DNA of 33,615 nucleotides. Origin: Bacilli bacterium (lineage in GTDB: Bacteria; Bacillota_I; Bacilli_A; RF39; UBA660). Both the position numbers and the translations under genes were made by a program. The notes below the pieces were generated by a model. That model worked only from the letters and a program-made list of their open reading frames with translations. It was not told the DNA's origin and made no database searches. The stretch is from contig JAFOMI010000039.1 in NCBI GenBank assembly GCA_017418945.1, positions 1 through 33,615 of the forward strand. The letters are read 5' to 3'. This document shows positions 14,850 through 22,558 of the stretch, one piece after another; the stretch's first letter is position 1, and each line of letters opens with the position of its first letter.

Positions 14850-16985
14850 ATGGTTAAATATGTAATTAAGAAAGATGGTAAAAGGGAAGAATTTGAAACT
14901 AGTAAAATAATTGTGGCAATTAGTAATGCCAATAGAGAAACTGAAGATAAAGTTAGTACTGATGAAATATATAGTATTATTGACGCAGTTTCTAAATTTG
15001 ATAGTGAAGTAATTACAACAAATGAAATTAACAATATAATTGAAGAACAACTTATAAAATTTAATAAACTTGATTTAGTAAAAAAATATATTATTTTTAA
15101 TGAAGATTCTATTATTAAAATTAATACTACAGATAATAGTATATTATCATTAATTAATTGTAAGAATGTTGATACTATGGAAGAAAATAGTAATAAGAAA
15201 GCAACATTAATATCAACTCAAAGAGATTTAATTGCGGGAGAATGTTCAAAAGATATAACAGATAGATTATTATTACCTGAAAAAATAGTTAAGGCTCATA
15301 AAGATGGAATACTTCATTTTCATGATAAAGATTATTTTTTACAACCTATGTTTAATTGTTGCTTAGTTAATTTAGGAGATATGCTTGATAATGGAACAGT
15401 AATTAATGGTAAATTAATTGAAAGTCCAAAGAGCTTTCAAGTTGCATGTATAGTAACTACCCAAATTATTGCATCTATTTCTGGTGGACAATATGGTGGA
15501 CAATCAATAGATATAAAACATTTAGCTAAATATTTAAGAGTGACATATGATAAACATTATAAGAAAAGATATGAAAAGTATTTAGAAAAAGGATATTCAA
15601 AAGAAGCGGCTAGTGAAAAAGCAAATGAAGATGCTCTTGATAGAAGAAGTGAAGAATTAAAATCAGGTATTCAAACTATTCAATATCAATTAAATACTTT
15701 AATGACTACAAATGGTCAAACCCCTTTTGTAACAATATTTATGCATATGGTGGAAAACTATGAATATGAAGAAGAACTTGCCTTAATTATTGAAGAAATA
15801 TTAAAACAAAGAATTGAAGGAATAAAAAATGAAAAAGGTGTTCCAGTAACACCAGCATTTCCTAAATTAGTATATGTTTTAGATGAATGTAATAATTTAT
15901 CTGGTGGAAAATATGATTATTTGACAAAACTTTGTGTTAAATGTTCTGCTAAAAGAATGTATCCAGATTATATATCTGCTAAAAAAATGAGAGAAAATTA
16001 TGAAGGTAATGTATTTAGTCCTATGGGATGTAGAAGTTTTCTTTCATGTTATAAAGATGATAATAATGAATATAAGTTTGAAGGAAGATTTAATCAAGGT
16101 GTAGTTAGTATTAATTTGCCTCAAATAGGAATACTTGCGAATAAAGATATGGATGTATTTTGGAAGTTATTAGATGAAAGATTAGACTTATGCTTTGAAG
16201 CATTAATGTGTAGACATAATGCATTAAAAGGAGTAGTTTCAGATGTTTCTCCAATACATTATCAATATGGTGGAATCGCAAGATTAAATAAGGGTGAAAA
16301 AATAGATAAATTATTAGAAAATGGATATTCAACTATTTCACTTGGATATATTGGACTATATGAATTAACATATTTAATGATAGGTAAAACTCATACATCA
16401 AGGCAAGGAGAAGAGTTCTCTTTAGAAGTTATGAATTACTTAAGAAAAAAAGTAGATGAATGGAAAGAAAAAACTAATATTGGTTTTGGATTATATGGTA
16501 CACCTGCGGAAAGTTTATGCTATAGATTCGCAAGAATAGATAAAGAAAAATTTGGAGTTATAGAAAACGTAACAGATAAAGGATATTATACTAATTCATA
16601 TCATGTTGATGTTAGAGAAAAAATAGATGCATTTAAAAAATTAAAATTTGAAAGTAAATATCAAGTTATTTCAAGTGGAGGAGCAATTTCTTATATTGAA
16701 ATACCTAATATGAATAAAAATTTAAAAGCGTTAGAAGAAGTAGTTAAATATATCTATGATAATATTTTATATGCTGAATTTAATACTAAATCAGATTATT
16801 GCCAAGAATGTGGATTTGATGGAGAAATAATTATAAACGATGATAATGAATGGGAATGCCCTAATTGTCATAATAAGAATCATGAAACAATGAATGTCGT
16901 TAGAAGAACTTGTGGCTATTTAGGAGAAAATTATTGGAATCTTGGTAAGACAAAAGAAATAAAAGCAAGAGTGACACATTTATAA
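14850..16985 (+). CDS. nrdD: Anaerobic ribonucleoside-triphosphate reductase (class III)
   Basis: Reduces ribonucleoside triphosphates to dNTPs with a glycyl radical; oxygen-sensitive, so the host grows anaerobically. The 711 residues contain an N-terminal ATP-cone (VIKKDGKREEFETSKIIVAI), the catalytic barrel (LHFHDKDYFLQPMFNCCLVNL, GGQYGGQS, SPMGCRSFLS, NLPQIG, YGTPAESLCYRFA), a zinc site from C651/C654 and C670/C673, and the radical glycine G689 in RRTCGYLGENYW near the C-terminus. It needs the NrdG activase to make the radical, but no nrdG follows: the next gene is a peptidase across a strong terminator. AGAGGTAATT precedes the ATG. Confidence 0.97.
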   Translation: MVKYVIKKDGKREEFETSKIIVAISNANRETEDKVSTDEIYSIIDAVSKFDSEVITTNEINNIIEEQLIKFNKLDLVKKYIIFNEDSIIKINTTDNSILSLINCKNVDTMEENSNKKATLISTQRDLIAGECSKDITDRLLLPEKIVKAHKDGILHFHDKDYFLQPMFNCCLVNLGDMLDNGTVINGKLIESPKSFQVACIVTTQIIASISGGQYGGQSIDIKHLAKYLRVTYDKHYKKRYEKYLEKGYSKEAASEKANEDALDRRSEELKSGIQTIQYQLNTLMTTNGQTPFVTIFMHMVENYEYEEELALIIEEILKQRIEGIKNEKGVPVTPAFPKLVYVLDECNNLSGGKYDYLTKLCVKCSAKRMYPDYISAKKMRENYEGNVFSPMGCRSFLSCYKDDNNEYKFEGRFNQGVVSINLPQIGILANKDMDVFWKLLDERLDLCFEALMCRHNALKGVVSDVSPIHYQYGGIARLNKGEKIDKLLENGYSTISLGYIGLYELTYLMIGKTHTSRQGEEFSLEVMNYLRKKVDEWKEKTNIGFGLYGTPAESLCYRFARIDKEKFGVIENVTDKGYYTNSYHVDVREKIDAFKKLKFESKYQVISSGGAISYIEIPNMNKNLKALEEVVKYIYDNILYAEFNTKSDYCQECGFDGEIIINDDNEWECPNCHNKNHETMNVVRRTCGYLGENYWNLGKTKEIKARVTHL

Positions 16986-17010
16986 AAAGTTAAGGAAACT
17001 TAACTTTTTT
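16984..17010 (+). terminator. Terminator after nrdD
   Basis: AAAAAGTTAAG, loop GAAA, CTTAACTTTTTT; overlaps the nrdD stop codon. Confidence 0.92.
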
Positions 17011-17019
17011 AATTTTTTA

Positions 17020-17028
17020 TGTTATTAT
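17020..17028 (+). promoter_or_regulatory. Extended -10 promoter of the M3-like peptidase gene
   Basis: TG-T-TATTAT about 25 bases before the ATG at 17053. Confidence 0.65.
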
Positions 17029-17052
17029 ATTTCCTAAAAAAAGAGGTGCTTT

Positions 17053-18579
17053 ATGAAAAAAAATAAGAAATTACTATTAACTTATTTATTTTCTATATAT
17101 GATAAAATAAAAAACAACTATCCATTTCTAGCTCAGCAAATAGATATAAATAGTTTAAAAGATGAAATAATAACTTCTAATAAAGGTACTCATGAGTTAA
17201 AAAGTAAGATAGATGAAATTTATATGGATGAATTATCAAATTATCTAGATAAAAAAAGAGAAGTTGCATTAGTTAATCCATATTTTGAAGAAAAAGAATA
17301 TAAAAAATTTACTTATGATTATGATTTATGTAAATATTTATTAATTCAAACAAATAATAAGATTCAATTATGTGAATATGAAATGCCAAAATTAATAAAT
17401 GAGTTATCAATTGATGATTGTAAGAATATAGTATACGATTTTTTTAAAGAACTATATAAAGATGATGATTATGTAATGGATAATGTTAAAAATATTTTGT
17501 TTAATAATGTTAATATTTTTTATGAAAATATTAGAAGTTATTCTAATAAAGCAACTAAAGAAATATTTATTGAATATAGTAACGATTTAAGTTTTTTATT
17601 AACATTAGTTCATGAATTAGGTCATATGATTTCATCAATAAATGATAATAAATTATCTAGAACTGATGCTAGATTAATAGAAATAGAATCTTCTATAATG
17701 GAAAAATTATTTTTAAAATATTTAAAGAGTAAAGAATTAAAAATATTAAAAGATTCAAACTCTAAAAAAAGATCTTTAAATCAAAATGATTTGGATAATT
17801 ATTTAATTATGAATTATGCTTTTTTATCATTTCTTGCGGATGATATAGTAAGTGAATATAATTTTTATAATGTACTTAAAGATGGAAAGTTTAAAAAAGA
17901 TTCCCTAAAAGAATATATGAGTGAATCTAAAAAGAATTATTTAAAAGCGTTTGGAGATATAAATTATACATTAAATAAATATATACCATTTTCATTAAGA
18001 AATGAAGAAATTAATAAATTAGAATTAACTTCTTTAGACGATGATATTTTAGAAAAAATAGAATTAAATTCAATGTATGTAAATATAAGATATATATCAA
18101 GTTATTTAATTGCGTTTTTCTATGGTGATTTAATTAAAAATGAGGAAGTAGTAGATGTTTTTAAAACATATTTAAAAGATCATTCTAATTATTCATATAA
18201 ATATTTTACTAAAATGTTAACTGTTAATTTAGATGAAGTATTCTCTCTTTCTACTTTATTCATAGAAAAATATAAAAAGATTTTAAAGAAAAAAGGATAT
18301 AAATTAGAAACAAATCTATATTTTGTTGATAAAGATATAAAAGAGGATATTGATATATGCAAAAAAAGAAAAAAATATATATTAGAAAACCCTTGGTATT
18401 TAAAACTATTTAATGATTTATTAAAATTAGGAAATATTACAAATGAAAAAGATATAGAAATAGATGGAGATCCTAATAAAATAATATATCAGATGGATGA
18501 TTGGGAAAAAGATGAATATATAGATACAATGGATAGAGTTAAAAAAATTATGAAATTATATATAAAAGAAAACGAGTAA
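17053..18579 (+). CDS. M3-like zinc metallopeptidase (oligoendopeptidase F relative)
   Basis: 508 residues, almost wholly helical and without a signal peptide. The zinc motif is H187-E-L-G-H191 in FLLTLVHELGHMIS, with a likely third ligand E212 in LIEIESSIMEKLF about 21 residues on. This pattern is that of the gluzincin family M3, whose oligoendopeptidases trim short peptides in the cytoplasm. Canonical PepF is about 600 residues and has a longer N-terminal part, and I do not see its full C-terminal signature, so this is a diverged or shortened member. AAGAGGTG precedes the ATG. It has its own promoter and terminator and no clear functional link to nrdD. Substrate unknown. Confidence 0.72.
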   Translation: MKKNKKLLLTYLFSIYDKIKNNYPFLAQQIDINSLKDEIITSNKGTHELKSKIDEIYMDELSNYLDKKREVALVNPYFEEKEYKKFTYDYDLCKYLLIQTNNKIQLCEYEMPKLINELSIDDCKNIVYDFFKELYKDDDYVMDNVKNILFNNVNIFYENIRSYSNKATKEIFIEYSNDLSFLLTLVHELGHMISSINDNKLSRTDARLIEIESSIMEKLFLKYLKSKELKILKDSNSKKRSLNQNDLDNYLIMNYAFLSFLADDIVSEYNFYNVLKDGKFKKDSLKEYMSESKKNYLKAFGDINYTLNKYIPFSLRNEEINKLELTSLDDDILEKIELNSMYVNIRYISSYLIAFFYGDLIKNEEVVDVFKTYLKDHSNYSYKYFTKMLTVNLDEVFSLSTLFIEKYKKILKKKGYKLETNLYFVDKDIKEDIDICKKRKKYILENPWYLKLFNDLLKLGNITNEKDIEIDGDPNKIIYQMDDWEKDEYIDTMDRVKKIMKLYIKENE

Positions 18580-18597
18580 TTAATACTTGTTTTTTTA
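18571..18597 (+). terminator. Terminator after the M3-like peptidase gene
   Basis: AACGAGTA / TACTTGTT stem (one G-U pair), loop ATTAA, T-run; overlaps the stop codon. Confidence 0.85.
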
Positions 18598-18609
18598 ATA
18601 AAAATTATA

Positions 18610-18638
18610 TTGAAAAATATTTATAATAATGTTAAAAT
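18610..18638 (+). promoter_or_regulatory. Promoter of the acidic membrane protein gene
   Basis: TTGAAA (18610-18615), 17-base spacer, TG-T-TAAAAT (18630-18638). Confidence 0.8.
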
Positions 18639-18668
18639 TACAATAAGGATAAGAAGCGAGGGTTATAT

Positions 18669-19307
18669 ATGAATAAAGTATTAGAATCAGTAATGAATTT
18701 CATTAATGAAAATACAACTTTATTAATTGTTATTTGTATTTTCTTAATTTTTGTTTTAGTAGGATACTTAATTGATAATGCTATTAAGACAAGAAAGATG
18801 GAAAAAAAATTAGAAAGAGAAAAATTATTAAATGAAAAAGTAGTAGTTAATGAAGATATACCTACTACAACAACTATTGAAAAAAAAGATGAAGTTGAAA
18901 TAAAAGAAGAACCAATTTCAATAGAAGAAAAGGAAGAAACAGAAGAGGAAATTCCTGAAGTTATAGTAGAAGATGAACCTACTATTAGAGAATTAACGGT
19001 TTCTCCTAAAATTAATGATTTATTATTAAAAGATTATTCTAATGATGAAATTGAAGAAGTTTCTCTTAATCCTGTTGAGGAACAAAAAATAGAGGAAGTA
19101 GAAGTTAAGAAGAAACCTTCTCCATATAAAAATTCTAAAAAATTATCAGATATTTTAAATAGTAAAAAAGAATCTAACAACGACTACATAAATAGTACTG
19201 CAGATTTTTCAAAAGAGCTTGATAGAATTTTACATAAATTAAATGAAAAAGAATATAATGATGACAGTACATTAGATGAAACAACAGATTTCACTAATAT
19301 GTTTTAA
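18669..19307 (+). CDS. Single-pass membrane protein with a long acidic cytoplasmic tail, function unknown
   Basis: 212 residues that I cannot assign. One membrane helix spans about residues 17-37 (LLIVICIFLIFVLVGYLI), followed by basic residues (KTRKMEKKLEREK), so the remainder should face the cytoplasm. The region 55-130 is very rich in Glu (KEEPISIEEKEETEEEIPE) and likely disordered; the C-terminal 90 residues hold two short hydrophobic motifs (KINDLLLKDYSNDEIEEVSL and FSKELDRILHKLNEKEY) that could be docking segments. This layout recalls membrane-tethered scaffold proteins of cell division, but that is inference from layout only. GAGGGT before the ATG is the ribosome site. Confidence 0.75.
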   Translation: MNKVLESVMNFINENTTLLIVICIFLIFVLVGYLIDNAIKTRKMEKKLEREKLLNEKVVVNEDIPTTTTIEKKDEVEIKEEPISIEEKEETEEEIPEVIVEDEPTIRELTVSPKINDLLLKDYSNDEIEEVSLNPVEEQKIEEVEVKKKPSPYKNSKKLSDILNSKKESNNDYINSTADFSKELDRILHKLNEKEYNDDSTLDETTDFTNMF

Positions 19308-19331
19308 AAAGAATGATTCCATTCTTTTTTT
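19306..19331 (+). terminator. Terminator after the acidic membrane protein gene
   Basis: AAAAAGAATG, loop ATTC, CATTCTTTTT and more T; overlaps the stop codon. Confidence 0.88.
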
Positions 19332-19348
19332 AATTTATAGGAGTATGT

Positions 19349-20152
19349 ATGAAACTAAGCATAAAGAAAAAAGATATAGAGAAATTATATGAGAAAAGAG
19401 ATTTTCATGAGCTCTTTAGACTTTATGCGCTTTGCTCTTCAAATAAGCAAGCAGAAAGATTTAAGAAATTATTATCTAATGAAAAGATTGATTTAAATCA
19501 AGAACAAACTAAGAAATATGTTGTTAGTGAAATGCTAAAAGCATTAAGAGAATATAATTTAAATGAACAATATAATTCATTTAAACCATATGATTTAAAA
19601 AAGTCTATTATAAAAAAAGAAGAGTTAACAAAAGAAGAATTACTGTTTAATAAAATGTATAAAAATGAAATAAAAGATGCTTCTAATAATATAAAAGGTT
19701 ATATTTGTGAAAAAGCATTTTTAAATTTAGAAAAAGCATATGAATTAGAAAAAGAAATGTGTTATACAGGAATAATTTATTCTAGAAGTTTAGTGGAAGA
19801 TGCTTTTATGGATGGAATTAGATTTGAATCTACTAATATTCTTGAAAGATTTAATAGATTTGATAATTTATATATGATGATTGATGAGATATCTAAATCA
19901 CCTATATGTAATAAGAATAATGGTTGTTATATTATTAAGATTCCAAAAGATTATATTGTGGAAAAAAGGGAACCAATTTATTATATTAAAAATAATACTT
20001 TGTATTTAAATCCTATATTTATATTAATGCATGTAAAAGTAAAGAATAAAAGAATTGTCGATACTGAAATTAATAATGATTCTAATAGAGTTCTTTCTAA
20101 TATTTATGAAAATCAAGAACTAGATTTAAAAGCAAAACATAATATATACTGA
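19349..20152 (+). CDS. Unrecognised protein, 267 residues
   Basis: I do not recognise this protein. The N-terminal 80 residues are helical and charged (LYEKRDFHELFRLYALCSSNKQAERFKKLL resembles a helical-repeat hairpin). The middle (NNIKGYICEKAFLNLEKAYELEKEMCYTGIIYSRSLVEDAFM) reads as further helices. The C-terminal third seems to be beta-rich (CYIIKIPKDYIVEKREPIYYIKNNTLYLNPIFILMHVKVKNKRIVDTEI). There is no signal peptide or membrane helix and no metal or nucleotide motif I trust. TAGGAG is the ribosome site. Only 17 bases lie between the preceding terminator hairpin and the ATG, so no separate promoter fits; expression probably relies on read-through. Confidence 0.72.
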   Translation: MKLSIKKKDIEKLYEKRDFHELFRLYALCSSNKQAERFKKLLSNEKIDLNQEQTKKYVVSEMLKALREYNLNEQYNSFKPYDLKKSIIKKEELTKEELLFNKMYKNEIKDASNNIKGYICEKAFLNLEKAYELEKEMCYTGIIYSRSLVEDAFMDGIRFESTNILERFNRFDNLYMMIDEISKSPICNKNNGCYIIKIPKDYIVEKREPIYYIKNNTLYLNPIFILMHVKVKNKRIVDTEINNDSNRVLSNIYENQELDLKAKHNIY

Positions 20153-20233
20153 TTAGGATTTTATTTATATAGTAGTTATGGGGGTTATTAATATATAGCT
20201 CTTTCTTGAATAATATTTAGAAGGAGGAATTTT
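20153..20233 (+). other. Short leader of dapA
   Basis: 81 bases without a gene. It contains AGAAGGAGG as the dapA ribosome site and several AT-rich possible -10 boxes, none convincing. It is too short for a lysine riboswitch or T-box and no terminator-like hairpin is present. Confidence 0.4.
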
Positions 20234-21130
20234 ATGTCTAAATTATTTAAGGGTTCTGGTGTAGCCATAGTTACGCCATTTAGAAAAACTAAAAAAGGAA
20301 ATATTAAAGTTGATTATGAAGCTTTAGAAAGATTAGTGGACTTTCATAAAGATAATAAAACTGATGCGATTATTATTTGTGGAACTACAGGTGAAGCATC
20401 TACTTTAAATGATAAAGAACATTTAATGACTATTAAAAAATGTGTAGAATATGCTAAAGGTAAGATTCCAGTTATCGCAGGTACTGGTTCAAATGATACT
20501 AAACATGCAGTTAGATTTTCTAAGGAAGCTGAATGTTTAGGAGCGGATGGATTACTTTGTGTTACTCCATATTATAATAAAACAAATCAAGATGGTTTAA
20601 AGTTATATTATAAAAGAATAAATGATGCAGTTAATATTCCTATTATTATGTATAATGTACCAAGTAGAACGGGTGTTAATATATTACCTGAAACAGCAAT
20701 TGATATAGCAAATAATAATAAAAATGTTGTTGCAATAAAAGAAGCATCTGGAAAGATTGATCAAGTAAAAGAATTAACAAGTAGTAGATCACTTGATGTA
20801 TATTCTGGTAATGATGATCAAATATATGATGTTATTGATAATGGCGGTATTGGAGTTATTTCAGTATTTGCTAATATATTTCCTAAAGAAACTCATGATA
20901 TTGTTATGGAATATTTAAATGGTAATAAAGAAAAGTCTTTAGAAATGCAAAAAGAAGCATTAGGTGTTATTAAAGCATTATTTAGTGATGTTAATCCTAT
21001 TCCAGTTAAAAGAGCAGTAGAATTAGAAGGATTATGTAATGGATATGTTAGAGAACCATTAATTGAATTAAGTCCTTCAAAGACTTTAATATTAAAACAA
21101 GAAATAGAAGATTACAAAAATAGGGAATAA
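20234..21130 (+). CDS. dapA: 4-hydroxy-tetrahydrodipicolinate synthase
   Basis: Condenses pyruvate and aspartate semialdehyde at the first committed step towards diaminopimelate and lysine, needed here for the cell wall. The 298 residues follow the family: GVAIVTPF, ICGTTGEASTL with the two threonines of the active site, VIAGTGSNDT, GLLCVTPYYNK, the general acid Y140 in MYNVPSRTG, and the Schiff-base K169 in VAIKEASG, then YSGNDDQ and GGIGVISVFANIFP. No missing residue. AGAAGGAGG precedes the ATG. It stands alone: no dapB, asd or lysC adjoins it, and its terminator overlaps the stop codon. Confidence 0.97.
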   Translation: MSKLFKGSGVAIVTPFRKTKKGNIKVDYEALERLVDFHKDNKTDAIIICGTTGEASTLNDKEHLMTIKKCVEYAKGKIPVIAGTGSNDTKHAVRFSKEAECLGADGLLCVTPYYNKTNQDGLKLYYKRINDAVNIPIIMYNVPSRTGVNILPETAIDIANNNKNVVAIKEASGKIDQVKELTSSRSLDVYSGNDDQIYDVIDNGGIGVISVFANIFPKETHDIVMEYLNGNKEKSLEMQKEALGVIKALFSDVNPIPVKRAVELEGLCNGYVREPLIELSPSKTLILKQEIEDYKNRE

Positions 21131-21143
21131 TCCCTATTTTTTT
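21116..21143 (+). terminator. Terminator after dapA
   Basis: AAAAATAGGGA, loop ATAA, TCCCTATTTTT; overlaps the stop codon. Confidence 0.92.
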
Positions 21144-21149
21144 AAAATG

Positions 21150-21158
21150 TGTTATAAT
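21150..21158 (+). promoter_or_regulatory. Extended -10 promoter of the kinase-fold gene
   Basis: TG-T-TATAAT, 24 bases before the ATG at 21183. It lies across an upstream in-frame ATG (21147), which therefore is not the start. Confidence 0.7.
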
Positions 21159-21182
21159 ATATTGCCAAGGGAGATTGGTCGT

Positions 21183-21902
21183 ATGAAAGATACTATTATT
21201 AAGAGTATATTACCTTATTTAAAAGGAGCTAAATATATAGGAAAAGGAAAAACTGCATATTGCTTTTTAATGAGAGATAATAAAGTATTAAAACTATTCT
21301 ATAAAAGTATTGAAACAAAGAATATGTTTGATTATTTTAGAAACCCAATAAATCACTTTTATGAGTTAGAAAAGATAAATAATGATACTTATATCGCACC
21401 ACTTGAATTACTTATTAAAGATAATGAATTAATAGGATATATATATGATTATATAGATGGAAAAACATTAAAAAGAGTGGGTCTAAATTTTAAAATAGAA
21501 GAATTAATAGAGGCATATGATAGATTAGAAGAAGATACAAGAAAAATTAGTGAGAGTAAATTTGCTTTATATGATACACATGATAAGAATATTATTTTTA
21601 ATGGTGGATTTAAAGTAATAGATTTAGATAAAGGTATATTTGTAGATGATGAAGTAGAAAATATTTATAAATACAATATGTCTGAAATAAATCAAACAAT
21701 AATACACAGTATATTTAATGAATCAAGAAATAAAATGTTAGAATTTAGAAATCAAAAATTAAGAAAAGAATATTTAGAAACAGTATATTCTGATCCGTTA
21801 AAAATGAAAGATTTATTAAAAGATATTAGTAATACTTATAATAAAAAATATATGCTTTTATTAAATAAAAATGATATTATAAAAAGTAGAAATAAATATT
21901 AA
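21183..21902 (+). CDS. Protein-kinase-fold protein (APH/Ser-Thr-kinase-like), function unknown
   Basis: A 239-residue protein with a compact kinase fold. A glycine-rich loop (YIGKGKTAYCFL, residues 19-29) is followed by the ATP-binding lysine K37 in KVLKLF. The hinge-like GYIYDYIDGKTL is at about 85-96. The catalytic loop is LYDTHDKNIIF, with D131 and N136 in the D-x4-N pattern, and the metal-binding Asp of the DFG position is D147 in VIDLDKG. It resembles the aminoglycoside phosphotransferase/choline kinase branch more than canonical Ser/Thr kinases. Substrate cannot be read. AAGGGAG eight bases before the ATG supports the start. The following gene begins 28 bases on with its own -10 box. 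Confidence 0.75.
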   Translation: MKDTIIKSILPYLKGAKYIGKGKTAYCFLMRDNKVLKLFYKSIETKNMFDYFRNPINHFYELEKINNDTYIAPLELLIKDNELIGYIYDYIDGKTLKRVGLNFKIEELIEAYDRLEEDTRKISESKFALYDTHDKNIIFNGGFKVIDLDKGIFVDDEVENIYKYNMSEINQTIIHSIFNESRNKMLEFRNQKLRKEYLETVYSDPLKMKDLLKDISNTYNKKYMLLLNKNDIIKSRNKY

Positions 21903-21906
21903 TTAA

Positions 21907-21915
21907 TGTTAAAAT
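21907..21915 (+). promoter_or_regulatory. Extended -10 box before the 198-residue gene
   Basis: TG-T-TAAAAT, 15 bases before the ATG at 21931; the ribosome site AGAGGTG is at 21920-21926. Very close, so the RNA leader would be only a few bases long. Confidence 0.5.
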
Positions 21916-21930
21916 TAAAGAGGTGTTAAT

Positions 21931-22527
21931 ATGACTGATGAAGAAAAAAGAGAAAGAGAAAAAGATTTTGAAATAAGAATGAAATTAATAGATACACTAA
22001 AAAATCATATTAATAAATTAGAATACTTAATTGGAGAAAGATATAAATTATCTAATCCAGCTATTTTATTTAATAATAAGATTATAGAGATATATCATGT
22101 ATATGAAAAATCAGATAAAAATACCATTGATTCTAAGTTATATAGTTTAATATATAATCATTTATTAATAAATGTTTTAGCGTCTATAGATATATTAGAT
22201 GAATTAGAAGATTATATTTATAGTACTTTTTCTCAAAAGAAATCTAAGATTAAAAAGAATGGTTTTGAAATTGCGCTTAAAATAGATGAATATGTAAGAC
22301 ATTATAATTTATTTTGTGATATTATTTTTGAATTTGATATAGAAAAAAATATAGAAGAAGCATTACAAACAGAAGTTATTAGATCTAGTCAAATAGAAAA
22401 AACTGGAAAAAATACTGATTTCTCATTAAATAAAGAAGAATATATTGAAAAATATAATGATGAATTAAAAGAGATTGGAATAAATAAAAAATTAAGTACA
22501 AAACTAACAAATAAACAAGGTTATTAA
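21931..22527 (+). CDS. Unrecognised helical protein, 198 residues
   Basis: I do not recognise this protein. It is charged and apparently all-helical, with no signal peptide or membrane segment. An initial Glu/Lys/Arg-rich helix ([33 protein letters not shown]) leads to a core with regularly spaced Leu/Ile/Tyr ([27 protein letters not shown]), then a Lys-rich stretch and another helical part ([21 protein letters not shown]). The C-terminal 50 residues are polar. It ends at a hairpin with a short T-run, after which uvrB starts, so uvrB may partly depend on read-through from here. Confidence 0.7.
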   Translation: MTDEEKREREKDFEIRMKLIDTLKNHINKLEYLIGERYKLSNPAILFNNKIIEIYHVYEKSDKNTIDSKLYSLIYNHLLINVLASIDILDELEDYIYSTFSQKKSKIKKNGFEIALKIDEYVRHYNLFCDIIFEFDIEKNIEEALQTEVIRSSQIEKTGKNTDFSLNKEEYIEKYNDELKEIGINKKLSTKLTNKQGY

Positions 22528-22536
22528 CCTTGTTTT
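22513..22536 (+). terminator. Weak terminator between the 198-residue gene and uvrB
   Basis: AAACAAGGTT, loop ATT, AACCTTGTTT; the T-run is only four bases, so read-through into uvrB is plausible. Overlaps the stop codon. Confidence 0.65.
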
Positions 22537-22558
22537 GATATTAGGAAGGGGAAATAAG

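Noticed and set aside
14784-15050. Minus-strand frames across the nrdD start
   Set aside because: Overlap the promoter and N-terminus of nrdD in antisense; composition is that of a reverse-strand shadow.
16111-16332. Minus-strand frame inside nrdD
   Set aside because: Antisense shadow of a highly conserved enzyme.
20153-20233. Lysine riboswitch or T-box before dapA
   Set aside because: Only 81 bases, with no conserved core or terminator/antiterminator pair.
22536-22544. Extended -10 box (TGATATTAG) before uvrB
   Set aside because: RNA would start inside the uvrB ribosome site, so read-through from the gene before is more likely.
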